A stretch of DNA of 13,024 bases, from NCBI GenBank assembly GCA_946611525.1, contig CAMODS010000016.1, positions 1 to 13,024 on the forward strand, given 5' to 3'. Positions 1 through 6,426 of the stretch are shown one piece after another (position 1 is the first letter of the stretch; every line of letters begins with the position of its first letter). A program made the position numbers and the translations under genes. The notes below the pieces were generated by a model. The model did no database searches and was not told the DNA's origin. It saw only the letters and a program-made list of their open reading frames with translations. This stretch comes from an uncultured Lachnospiraceae bacterium. Lineage in GTDB: Bacteria > Bacillota > Clostridia > Lachnospirales > Lachnospiraceae.

Positions 1-2
1 AC

Positions 3-80
3 GCAGAGTCGGCGGACCGACCAAGTGAAATGACCGGCTTCTTTAAAGCACGGACCAAAAATAAAGGAGGGTATAGATGA
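3..80 (+). CDS. C-terminal end of an unidentified upstream gene (partial)
   Basis: A reading frame is open from the left edge (frame of base 3) and stops at TGA 78-80, giving 25 residues that end in a basic tail, FFKARTKNKGGYR. Its stop overlaps the ATG of the next gene as ATGA, a typical sign of translational coupling. The other two plus frames close early, at 28 and 33, which supports this one. The tail is too short to name a family. The codon choice (CGA, CCA, CGG) is a little unlike that of the neighbours, so it could also be a chance frame running through the leader of the next gene. Confidence 0.35.
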   Translation, partial: AESADRPSEMTGFFKARTKNKGGYR

Positions 81-1351
81 ATACACTGTTTACCAATGCG
101 AAGATTATGAAAACGGATCACGCAAACCACAGCTTCAATATAGTTGAAGGCAGCCTGGCTGTAGAGGGAAATATCATTAAGCACGTTGGCGGAGTCCCCG
201 CAGATTTCAAGGCGGACAAGACCATCGACTGTGAGGGCAACCTTTTGATGCCCGGCTTTAAAAACGCCCATACCCACACGGCCATGACTTTTCTAAGAAG
301 CTTTGCGGACGATATGCCCTTGCAGGACTGGCTTTTTAACCAGGTATTCCCCAGAGAGGGACAGCTGGTGGAGGATGATATATACTGGCTGGATATCCTT
401 GGCATCATGGAATATCTTACCAGCGGTATCACTTCAAACTTTGATATGTATTTCTTCCCTCCGAAAAATGCCAAGGCCTCTGTAGACTGCGGTTTTAGGA
501 CAGTGCAGACATCCGGACTTAATAATTTTGGCGGTTCCGTGGAGATCGTAGAGGAAAACTACAATATTGTAAATGAGATGAGCGACCTGACCTCATTCAT
601 TATCGGCTTCCATGCGGAGTACACTACCTCAAAGGAGCTGATGGAGGGCATTGCAGGACTTGCACAGAAGTACAAGAGTCCCTGCTTTATGCACAACTCT
701 GAGACGGAGCTTGAGGTAAAGGAATGTATCGAGCGCTGGGGAAAGACTCCCACAGAGCTTACCGATGAGCTGGGAATGTATGAGTACGGCGGCGGTGGAT
801 ACCACTGTGTATGGATGAGTGACAACGACTTTGAGATATTTAAAAAGCGTGGCCTTTATGCCGTTACAAACCCCGGATCAAATACCAAGCTGGCCAGCGG
901 CATCGCACCCATAAAGAGATATCTGGACGAGGGTATAAAGCTTGCCGTCGGTACCGACGGCCCTGCTTCTAATAACTGTCTGGACATGTTCAGGGAGATG
1001 TTTTTGATGACGGGCCTTGCCAAGATAAAGGAAAGGGATGCAGCCTGTGTACCTGCAGAGGAGGTACTCTATGCAGCCACAGCAGGCGGTGCACATTGCA
1101 TGGGACTGCCCGAATGTGACAGTATCGAGGAAGGCAAAAAGGCGGATCTTATCATGATCGACCTGATGCAGCCTAACATGCAGCCCGAGAACAACACAGT
1201 GAAAAATATCGTCTACTCCGGTAGCAAGCAAAACGTTGCCCTTACCATGGTAGACGGAAAGGTGCTCTACGAGCGCGGTAAGTTCGACATCGGCTTTGAT
1301 CCCAAAGAAATCTATACCAAAGCCAACGCCATCATCGGCCGGATGAAATGA
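77..1351 (+). CDS. Amidohydrolase, MTA/S-adenosylhomocysteine deaminase-like
   Basis: A 424-residue cytoplasmic metal-dependent deaminase of the amidohydrolase superfamily, closest in motif content to MtaD/SAH deaminases that convert adenosine-type nucleosides (SAH, methylthioadenosine, adenosine) to inosine forms. Visible metal and substrate residues are His65 and His67 (NAHTHTAM), Glu94, His179 (GFHAEYTTS), His206 and Glu209 (MHNSET), His243 (YHCVWMS) and Asp294 (GTDGPASNN). The RSFADDMPLQDWL stretch after the first motif is typical of the MTA/SAH group. Length is normal. The start is supported by AGGAGGG at 65-71. The usual HAPYT motif reads HAEYT, so substrate preference within the family (SAH, MTA, guanine, chlorohydrolase-like substrates) is not certain. 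It overlaps an upstream frame by ATGA, suggesting it is the distal gene of an operon that begins outside the window. It converges on the next gene, 25 bp away. Confidence 0.85.
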   Translation: MNTLFTNAKIMKTDHANHSFNIVEGSLAVEGNIIKHVGGVPADFKADKTIDCEGNLLMPGFKNAHTHTAMTFLRSFADDMPLQDWLFNQVFPREGQLVEDDIYWLDILGIMEYLTSGITSNFDMYFFPPKNAKASVDCGFRTVQTSGLNNFGGSVEIVEENYNIVNEMSDLTSFIIGFHAEYTTSKELMEGIAGLAQKYKSPCFMHNSETELEVKECIERWGKTPTELTDELGMYEYGGGGYHCVWMSDNDFEIFKKRGLYAVTNPGSNTKLASGIAPIKRYLDEGIKLAVGTDGPASNNCLDMFREMFLMTGLAKIKERDAACVPAEEVLYAATAGGAHCMGLPECDSIEEGKKADLIMIDLMQPNMQPENNTVKNIVYSGSKQNVALTMVDGKVLYERGKFDIGFDPKEIYTKANAIIGRMK

Positions 1352-1376
1352 GAAATATGAGGAGAAAACCGCCACA

Positions 1377-2141
1377 CTAGATCAGCCCGGCCCAATCCAG
1401 GATCTTTAGGATCACAAAGATGATCCCCTGGTGGACGATGTATATGGGAAGTGAATAACGACCAAGTAAGGACAGCAGTCCCCATTTTCTGATGGGGCCG
1501 GCTGTCTTTTTTGCAAGGTCAGAAGTGGCCTGATATGCGAAATATCCCGTCATGTATAAAAAGATCCAGGGCAGGATGGAGAAATAATCCTCAGACACAA
1601 AGCCCTTGAAGGGAAAGCCGAAAAATGCAGTAACGTAGTTTTTGTACAAGCCCCTTGAAAGGGTGGCAACCGAAAAGCTTCCCACGGAAAGCACTCCCCT
1701 ATTTACATGATAAAATAGCACGAAAAGGAAAAGGCAGATTATGATACCGGGAATGGCCGGAGCTTTTTTTAAGCCCTTGTCCAAAAGGCTCATGATAAGC
1801 ATGGAAGATCCGATAAAGGTCAGTATCCCAAACCAGATGGGATTGGCAGGGGTAAAAACCAGGGTGACCACAGTGATGGCCGCACCGCATAAAAATACGA
1901 TGACTCCACGGCGGACGATACGCTTTGACAGCCCCACGGAATAGCCGGAGATCAAGATGAAGGAAAAGCAGATGATCCTGTTTAAAAGCAGGTCAGGGTG
2001 CTTTTCAAACCAGTTTATATGATGACCGAATAAAAACATCAGATCCCAGCAGGTGTGATATATTATCATAAGGATGATGGCGGCACCCCGGAGTGCGTCC
2101 AGCCAGTTTACCCGGGTGCCGTGATTTTTTGATGAAGCCAT
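1377..2141 (-). CDS. Membrane acyltransferase, DUF1624/HGSNAT catalytic-domain type
   Basis: A 254-residue integral membrane protein with about seven hydrophobic segments. The N-terminus has the family signature WLDALRGAAIILMIIYHTCWD (His29 and Asp33), followed by ISGYSVGLSKR near residue 65 and a C-terminal LGRYSLPIYIVHQG (His237). This matches bacterial proteins with the heparan-alpha-glucosaminide N-acetyltransferase catalytic domain (DUF1624), whose relatives move acyl groups across or at the membrane onto sugars. The bacterial acceptor is unknown. The start has AAAGGA (plus-strand 2150-2155) upstream, and a TTGGAA/TATTAT promoter lies further up. It appears to be a single-gene unit, divergent from the PI-PLC gene and convergent with the deaminase. 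The substrate cannot be read from the sequence. Confidence 0.8.
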   Translation of the reverse strand: MASSKNHGTRVNWLDALRGAAIILMIIYHTCWDLMFLFGHHINWFEKHPDLLLNRIICFSFILISGYSVGLSKRIVRRGVIVFLCGAAITVVTLVFTPANPIWFGILTFIGSSMLIMSLLDKGLKKAPAIPGIIICLFLFVLFYHVNRGVLSVGSFSVATLSRGLYKNYVTAFFGFPFKGFVSEDYFSILPWIFLYMTGYFAYQATSDLAKKTAGPIRKWGLLSLLGRYSLPIYIVHQGIIFVILKILDWAGLI

Positions 2142-2178
2142 ATAAAAAGTCCTTTCAGCAATGATTTAAACATGACCT

Positions 2179-2208
2179 ATAATACCATATATAGTAGTAA
2201 AATTCCAA
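2179..2208 (-). promoter_or_regulatory. Predicted sigma-A promoter of the DUF1624 acyltransferase
   Basis: On the minus strand a -35 box TTGGAA (2203-2208) and a -10 box TATTAT (2179-2184) are separated by 18 bp. This lies about 40 bp before the gene start. It is consensus-like but not verified. Confidence 0.5.
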
Positions 2209-2248
2209 TCTTATAACAACATTTTGCCTTTTATCCTTACAGAAAATG

Positions 2249-2257
2249 TGATATAAT
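2249..2257 (+). promoter_or_regulatory. Predicted extended -10 promoter for the PI-PLC gene
   Basis: TGATATAAT is a perfect extended -10 (TG-n-TATAAT). No good -35 box stands at 16-18 bp, which is usual for extended -10 promoters. The transcript would start near 2264 and have a leader of about 70 nt before the ATG at 2336. Confidence 0.55.
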
Positions 2258-2284
2258 TTCCTTTGATTTTGTAGAGAAAGGATA

Positions 2285-2306
2285 CTTCGCTACGCTCAGA
2301 ATGACA
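2285..2306 (+). repeat. CTTCGCTACGCTCAGAATGAC-type dispersed intergenic element
   Basis: The stretch between promoter and ribosome binding site contains cttcgctacgctcagaatga. From memory, very similar short sequences (TTCGCT.CGCTCAGAATGACA) are scattered between genes in many Clostridia and other genomes. Only one copy is in this window, so calling it a repeat rests on recall, not on the sequence. It would be transcribed in the leader of the PI-PLC mRNA. Confidence 0.35.
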
Positions 2307-2335
2307 AAAAAGTGATCAAAAAAGGAGACCCACAT

Positions 2336-3379
2336 ATGAAAAAAAGAACCAGAATGGTTGCGATCATACTTATATTAGCCATGGTGGTCACTGCCGTGCC
2401 TACGGGCATTGCTCTTATCGGTGCAGGTGGCGGGATTACTTCTGCTCAAAGAGAAGCCGCTCTTTCGGAGGCAGCACAGCTTTCCGCAGCAAGCTGGATG
2501 TCGGCTGTAGATGACAATACAAAGCTTACATCGGTAAATATCCCGGGCACGCATGATAGTGCTACGGCGCATATCACACCGGGCTATTTTTTGCAGTGCC
2601 AGAAGCTGGGTTTTTCAGATCAGCTTTATGCAGGCTTCAGATACCTGGATGTCAGGCTTTCTTTAGAGGAGGGCAAGGACGGAGAAGCCGACAGGCTTAA
2701 ATTCATCCATGCCTTCGGTACCTGCAGAAAGGGGGGCATGCCTTTTTCCGGCACATTGTATTTTGATGATGCACTGAGTGATATCTATTCATTTTTGGAT
2801 GCCAATCCCTCCGAGACGGTCTTTGTTACCGTAAAAAATGAGGGCAGTGACGAACATCTCGATAGGTTTGAAACCGCATTTTTCTCATATCTGGATCAAA
2901 ACCCCGAAAAATGGTATACGAAAAATGCCATCCCCACTGTGGGAGAGGTCAGGGGCAGGATCGTTTTGGCCACCAGATTCGATGATGTAAACGGTGAGGG
3001 TGAGGACCGCATGGGTCTTTTAACCCACTGGTCACAGCAGGAGAATAAAGAGATCGTGGATGAGCCTCAGGAGATCGTGCCGATCAATGACGGTGAGATG
3101 CTCTATGTCCAGGATCGTTTCAAATACGGGGTGCAGGACAAGTGGTATGCATTTGCCACATCCATGGATGGGAGCATGGCGGGCGATATAGTTTTGTCCT
3201 TAAACTTTCTTAGCACCTCCGGCAGTGGCTCAGCCGGACATCCCAAGTCCTATGCCAAGACTCTAAATTCACAGCTTTTGGATACCAACCTTGAGCCGGG
3301 CAGATGCTATGGTATGATCATAGTGGACTTTGGAGAAGAGGCCTTGGCAAGACATATTTTTGCATCAAATTTTGAATGA
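2336..3379 (+). CDS. Exported phosphatidylinositol-specific phospholipase C-like phosphodiesterase (X domain)
   Basis: A 347-residue protein with a signal peptide or N-terminal anchor: KKRTR followed by a hydrophobic run from about residue 7 to 29. The PI-PLC X-type barrel begins near residue 65: NIPGTHDS (first catalytic His73, Asp74), a GFRYLDVRL motif (102-108, with Asp105 and Arg107 in the active-site region) and FIHAFGTC (second catalytic His125). Later elements are VFVTVKNE, GRIVLATRFDD and LNFLSTSGS. The family cleaves phosphatidylinositol, or GPI-type links, by a metal-independent two-histidine mechanism outside the cell. I chose ATG 2336 because AAAGGAG (2320-2326) precedes it; a GTG eight codons upstream would place that site inside the coding region. 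It is followed 45 bp later by a small gene and is probably co-transcribed with it. The true substrate (host PI, or another phosphodiester) is unknown. Confidence 0.85.
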   Translation: MKKRTRMVAIILILAMVVTAVPTGIALIGAGGGITSAQREAALSEAAQLSAASWMSAVDDNTKLTSVNIPGTHDSATAHITPGYFLQCQKLGFSDQLYAGFRYLDVRLSLEEGKDGEADRLKFIHAFGTCRKGGMPFSGTLYFDDALSDIYSFLDANPSETVFVTVKNEGSDEHLDRFETAFFSYLDQNPEKWYTKNAIPTVGEVRGRIVLATRFDDVNGEGEDRMGLLTHWSQQENKEIVDEPQEIVPINDGEMLYVQDRFKYGVQDKWYAFATSMDGSMAGDIVLSLNFLSTSGSGSAGHPKSYAKTLNSQLLDTNLEPGRCYGMIIVDFGEEALARHIFASNFE

Positions 3380-3424
3380 GATATGTAGTGATCACAGGTC
3401 TTATTAATCTAGAGGAGATATAAA

Positions 3425-3655
3425 ATGACAGACTTTATGATGGACTTTTTCGAGACAGATGATCTGGATGAGAAGTACGAGCTTGTGTGCAGGATGGACG
3501 TGGAGGAGGAGGTTACCGACTCCATGATCGACAACATGGCTGCATCATTGGATGTGGTCATAAATGACGGCACCATAGACAACCGCATCGAGGAATTGAA
3601 GCGGTGCCTGCGTACCAAGAAAAAATATGAGAGCGTAAGATTAAGACGCGGTTAG
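3425..3655 (+). CDS. Small acidic protein of unknown function
   Basis: A 76-residue protein I do not recognise. GAGGAG (3412-3417) lies seven bases before the ATG, so it is very likely translated. The first 50 residues are strongly acidic and methionine-rich (MTDFMMDFFETDDLDEKYE), and the last 25 are basic (RCLRTKKKYESVRLRRG). It looks soluble and helical and has no signal peptide or membrane segment. A charge-split small protein like this could be a binding partner or regulator, but nothing in the sequence assigns a role. It follows the PI-PLC gene by 45 bp on the same strand and probably shares its transcript. It ends only 2 bp from the stop of the convergent CYTH gene. Confidence 0.7.
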   Translation: MTDFMMDFFETDDLDEKYELVCRMDVEEEVTDSMIDNMAASLDVVINDGTIDNRIEELKRCLRTKKKYESVRLRRG

Positions 3656-3657
3656 TT

Positions 3658-4155
3658 CTATTTAGTCGGAGCCGGGTGGGTGGAAAGATAGGAATTGTGA
3701 TAGTGGCCGTCTTCGGTGACATCGTTTGAAAGCCATGCAGGCGGCATAAAGCCTGTGGCCAGCTCCTCAGAGGGGAACTCTATCTCGGCTATGATCAGTC
3801 CCTGATGGAGACCGCCAAACACATCCAACTCAAGGGTGAGGTCAGCGTAGTCTGCCGCATCCGTGATATCTGAAAGGGGTATGAGATACCGGCGCTTTGC
3901 GATGATGATGCCATCGGCCTTGTCCCGTAGCTTCAGATAGGTCTCTTCGGTAAGGGGCAGCTCGTGCTCCTCCCGCGCCATCATGCCCTCGCCTTTTATG
4001 GTGAGGATGTAGTCATCGTCTTTACGGCGCACACGGATCACCGGAGAGGTGCAGATGTACCCCTGCTCGATGGCTTTGTATCTGTATTTGCTCAGATCAT
4101 AGGGAACGTCAGCTATATCCTTTATTAAAAATTTGCGTTCAATCTCCATACCCAT
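3658..4155 (-). CDS. CYTH-domain protein (triphosphate tunnel metalloenzyme family)
   Basis: A 165-residue single-domain CYTH protein. The hallmark ExExK motif is at the N-terminus (MEIERKF: Glu4, Glu6, Lys8). It is followed by GYI...VIRVRRKDDDYILTIKGEG, the KRRYLIP strand, LTLELDVFGG with AEIEF, and the C-terminal PPAWLSNDVTEDGHYHNSYL that matches the usual PxWlGkEVT..yYN.sL ending. Simple bacterial CYTH proteins mostly hydrolyse inorganic triphosphate or nucleoside triphosphates inside an acidic/basic tunnel, needing divalent metal. The start at 4155 is preferred because CGAGGTGA precedes it by five bases; ATG 4149 is a second option. An open frame runs upstream to ATG 4302, but that ATG has no ribosome binding site and lies upstream of the predicted promoter at 4213-4241. 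Confidence 0.85.
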   Translation of the reverse strand: MGMEIERKFLIKDIADVPYDLSKYRYKAIEQGYICTSPVIRVRRKDDDYILTIKGEGMMAREEHELPLTEETYLKLRDKADGIIIAKRRYLIPLSDITDAADYADLTLELDVFGGLHQGLIIAEIEFPSEELATGFMPPAWLSNDVTEDGHYHNSYLSTHPAPTK

Positions 4156-4200
4156 ACCGGTCACCTCGTTTTTTGATTTTATGATAATCCATTTTTGAAC

Positions 4201-4217
4201 ATAATTCAATGAATTAT
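4201..4217. promoter_or_regulatory. Perfect palindrome overlapping the CYTH promoter -10
   Basis: ATAATTC-AAT-GAATTAT is a perfect 7-bp inverted repeat with a 3-bp centre. It covers most of the minus-strand -10 box (4213-4218) and the predicted transcription start, so it could be a repressor operator or form a small hairpin at the 5' end of the mRNA. No cognate regulator is visible nearby. Confidence 0.4.
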
Positions 4218-4241
4218 AGCCCGGGAGCGCAAAACTTCCAA
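4213..4241 (-). promoter_or_regulatory. Predicted sigma-A promoter of the CYTH gene
   Basis: On the minus strand TTGGAA (4236-4241) and a perfect TATAAT (4213-4218) are spaced by exactly 17 bp. Transcription would start near 4206, about 50 nt before the ATG at 4155. The -35 box lies inside the first copy of the 27-bp tandem repeat and the -10 box overlaps the palindrome. Confidence 0.6.
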
Positions 4242-4292
4242 AGCCATCCGAAAGTTCAAAATCTCCAAAACCTTCCGGGAGAGCAAAAACCC
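4223..4292. repeat. 27-bp imperfect tandem repeat upstream of the CYTH gene
   Basis: Copy 1 spans 4223-4249 and copy 2 spans 4250-4276, with 19 of 27 positions identical. A partial third copy starts at 4277, where 11 of its first 12 bases match copy 1. The shared core on the plus strand is CAAAA..TCCAAA.CC.TCC. Because 27 is a multiple of three, the minus strand reads as a nine-residue repeat, F-A/E-L-P/S-E/D-G-F-G-D/S. It may be a protein remnant or a set of repeated binding sites. Confidence 0.7.
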
Positions 4293-4309
4293 AGCGGGGC
4301 ATTTTTTTA

Positions 4310-4338
4310 TAGATAAATAACGTAATATGACATATAAT
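4310..4338 (+). promoter_or_regulatory. Predicted promoter of the DJ-1/DUF1846 operon
   Basis: A perfect -10 TATAAT (4333-4338) has a weak -35 TAGATA (4310-4315) at 17 bp spacing. Transcription would start about 25 bp before the ATG at 4371, leaving just enough room for the GGGAGG site. Confidence 0.45.
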
Positions 4339-4370
4339 ACTCAGTGGAAAAAATGAAGGGAGGATGTGTT

Positions 4371-4919
4371 ATGTCAAAGCTTTGTATTTTTATGGCGGAC
4401 GGAGTAGAAGAGATCGAGGGCCTTACGGTGGTGGATCTGGCCAGGCGTGCCGGTATTGACATCGACATGGTATCCATCATGGGGAAAAAGATGATCGATG
4501 GATCACATGGTATCAGGTTTGAGACAGATGCACTCATAGAGGATATCAAGCCTGAGGAATATGATGGGTTGGTATGCCCCGGTGGAGTAAGGGGTACCCA
4601 GAATCTGAAGGCTGATGAGAGAGTGGCTGCCCTTATCAGGGAGTTTTGCGCAGCAGGAAAGCTTGTATCAGCCATCTGCGCCGCACCTACGGTATTGGGT
4701 GCAGCGGGAGTGCTGGAGGGGAAAAAGGCTACCTGCTATCCCGGTTGTGAGGACGGGCTTACCGGAGCTGATGCACTTACTGACAAGGTGGTTCGTGACG
4801 GCAATATAATTACTTCACGCGGAATGGGTACGGCCGTAGATTTCGGACTGGCTATCATAGAGTATCTTATGGACAGTAAGGCAGCAGATGATATGGCTAA
4901 AAAAATAGTGTTTAAATAA
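4371..4919 (+). CDS. DJ-1/PfpI family protein (ThiJ/YajL-like)
   Basis: A 182-residue cytoplasmic protein spanning the whole DJ-1/PfpI fold. It shows the acidic loop ADGVEEIEGL (Glu16 aligning with DJ-1 Glu18), the CPGGVRG turn at 69-75 and the nucleophile elbow SAICAAPTVLG with Cys103. The partner histidine position of human DJ-1 falls in ATCYPG, so the triad is the bacterial variant without that His. Relatives include deglycase/glyoxalase, chaperone and oxidation-sensing proteins; the exact reaction is not settled for this subgroup. ATG 4371 is chosen because GGGAGG (4358-4363) precedes it by seven bases; a GTG at 4344 would place that site inside the gene. It is 22 bp from the downstream DUF1846 gene and surely co-transcribed. 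A role in oxidative or carbonyl stress is inference. Confidence 0.85.
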   Translation: MSKLCIFMADGVEEIEGLTVVDLARRAGIDIDMVSIMGKKMIDGSHGIRFETDALIEDIKPEEYDGLVCPGGVRGTQNLKADERVAALIREFCAAGKLVSAICAAPTVLGAAGVLEGKKATCYPGCEDGLTGADALTDKVVRDGNIITSRGMGTAVDFGLAIIEYLMDSKAADDMAKKIVFK

Positions 4920-4941
4920 AATCGGGAGAAAGAGGTTATAA

Positions 4942-6423
4942 ATGAAGATCGGTTTTGATAATGACAAATACCTGCAGATGCAGTCTGAGCATATCAGGGA
5001 GAGGATATCCCAATTCGGTGACAAGCTGTATCTGGAATTTGGTGGCAAGCTCTTTGATGACTATCATGCATCCCGTGTGCTGCCCGGCTTCCAGCCTGAT
5101 TCCAAGATCAGGATGCTTTTGCAGTTAAAAGACCAGGTGGAGGTGGTGATCGCTATTTCCGCAGGCGCCATCGAGGCCAACAAGGTACGTGGCGATTACG
5201 GCATCACCTACGATCAGGATGTCCTAAGGCTCATTGACATCTTCCAGAATCTGGGACTTTATGTGGGAAGCGTATGCATCACCCAGTATACCGGTGAGCC
5301 CGATGCCGACAAGTTCCGTGAAAAACTAAAGGGGCTCGGGGTGGCCTCCTATGTTTTGCACAAGATTGACGGCTATCCCAACGATATCGACCATGTGGTA
5401 AGTGACGAGGGTTATGGTAAAAACGATTACATCAAGACCTCCAGACCTCTGGTGGTGGTGACTGCTCCCGGCCCCGGCAGTGGCAAGATGGCCACCTGTC
5501 TGTCACAGCTTTATCATGAAAACAAGCGGGGTATCAATGCGGGCTATGCAAAGTTTGAGACCTTCCCTATCTGGAACCTGCCATTAAAGCATCCGGTAAA
5601 TCTGGCATACGAGGCAGCCACGGCGGATCTGGCCGACGTAAACATGATCGATCCCTTCCATCTGGAGGCTTACGGCGAGACCACTGTAAACTACAACCGT
5701 GACATCGAGATATTCCCTGTGCTTCAGGCAATCTTTGAGAATATCTACGGTGAGTGCCCCTACAAGTCACCCACAGATATGGGCGTAAACATGGCGGGCA
5801 ACTGCATCAGTGATGATGAAAACTGTCGTGCTGCGGCCAATCAGGAGATCATCCGCAGGTATTATAAGGAGAGATGTCTGGTAAAGAGAGGCACCGGAAA
5901 TGTGGATGCTCTAAAGAAGCTGGAGCTTTTGATGAAAAAATCAGGCCTGTCGGCAGATGACAGACCTGTGGTAAAGCATGCGCTGATCCGGGAGGAGGCT
6001 ACTCACCATCCCGCATGTGCATTTGAGCTTCCTGACGGGACCATCATGACCGGCAAGACTACGGATCTCATGGTTTCCTCAGCGGCTGTTATACTAAACA
6101 CCATAAAGGAGATGGCAGGCATACCCCATGAGGAGCATCTGATCTCCCCCGAGGCATTGCAGCCCATCCTGGAGTTGAATCGTGACCGCCTTAAGAATAC
6201 TGATCCCAGGCTGTCCATCCACGATGTGCTGACGGCCCTTTCCATATCAAGCTCAATGAATGAAAATGCGCGCCTGGCACTTAATCAGCTGGAAAACTTA
6301 AAGGGACTGGAGATGCATTCTACAGTGCTTTTGTCAGAGTCTGATGAGAGAGTACTGCGTAAGCTTTTGGTGAATGTCACATGCGAGCCCCGCTACGAGT
6401 TCTCCCGCATGTTCCAGAAATAA
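4942..6423 (+). CDS. DUF1846 domain-containing protein
   Basis: A 493-residue soluble protein that matches the full-length DUF1846 family of Firmicutes and other anaerobes. Recognisable blocks are the N-terminal MKIGFDNDKYLQMQSEHI, the FGGKLFDDYHASRVLPGF block, ISAGAIEANKVRGDYGITY, and a phosphate-loop-like APGPGSGKMATC at 175-186. No reaction is established for the family as far as I know. The glycine-rich loop followed by Lys182 suggests nucleotide or phosphate binding, although the usual Ser/Thr after GK is replaced by Met. AGAGG at 4931-4935 supports the start. It is the second gene of an operon with the DJ-1 protein. It ends 3 bp from the stop of the convergent EAL gene, without room for a terminator. 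Confidence 0.85.
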   Translation: MKIGFDNDKYLQMQSEHIRERISQFGDKLYLEFGGKLFDDYHASRVLPGFQPDSKIRMLLQLKDQVEVVIAISAGAIEANKVRGDYGITYDQDVLRLIDIFQNLGLYVGSVCITQYTGEPDADKFREKLKGLGVASYVLHKIDGYPNDIDHVVSDEGYGKNDYIKTSRPLVVVTAPGPGSGKMATCLSQLYHENKRGINAGYAKFETFPIWNLPLKHPVNLAYEAATADLADVNMIDPFHLEAYGETTVNYNRDIEIFPVLQAIFENIYGECPYKSPTDMGVNMAGNCISDDENCRAAANQEIIRRYYKERCLVKRGTGNVDALKKLELLMKKSGLSADDRPVVKHALIREEATHHPACAFELPDGTIMTGKTTDLMVSSAAVILNTIKEMAGIPHEEHLISPEALQPILELNRDRLKNTDPRLSIHDVLTALSISSSMNENARLALNQLENLKGLEMHSTVLLSESDERVLRKLLVNVTCEPRYEFSRMFQK

Positions 6424-6426
6424 CCC

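Noticed and set aside
878..1375. 165-codon minus-strand frame opposite the deaminase
   Set aside because: It lies wholly over conserved deaminase codons and shows no family motif, so it is a shadow frame.
2312..2335. GTG start eight codons upstream for the PI-PLC gene
   Set aside because: It would put the AAAGGAG ribosome binding site inside the coding sequence and has none of its own.
3388..3395. GTGATCAC palindrome before the small gene, as an operator
   Set aside because: It is only eight bases, has no surrounding symmetry, and lies between two genes that are probably co-transcribed.
4223..4292. Short CRISPR array
   Set aside because: The copies are directly adjacent with no spacers, are imperfect, and no cas gene is present.
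4156..4302. N-terminal extension of the CYTH protein starting at ATG 4302
   Set aside because: There is no ribosome binding site before 4302, a good one before 4155, and the predicted transcript starts near 4206. CYTH proteins begin at the ExExK motif. The extension is treated as repeat DNA.
4344..4370. GTG start nine codons upstream for the DJ-1 gene
   Set aside because: It would include the GGGAGG site in the protein. Family members start at the MSKLCIF-like strand.
5464..5500. DUF1846 phosphate loop taken as proof of an ATPase
   Set aside because: The loop lacks the Ser/Thr after GK and no Walker B was identified, so only possible nucleotide binding is stated.
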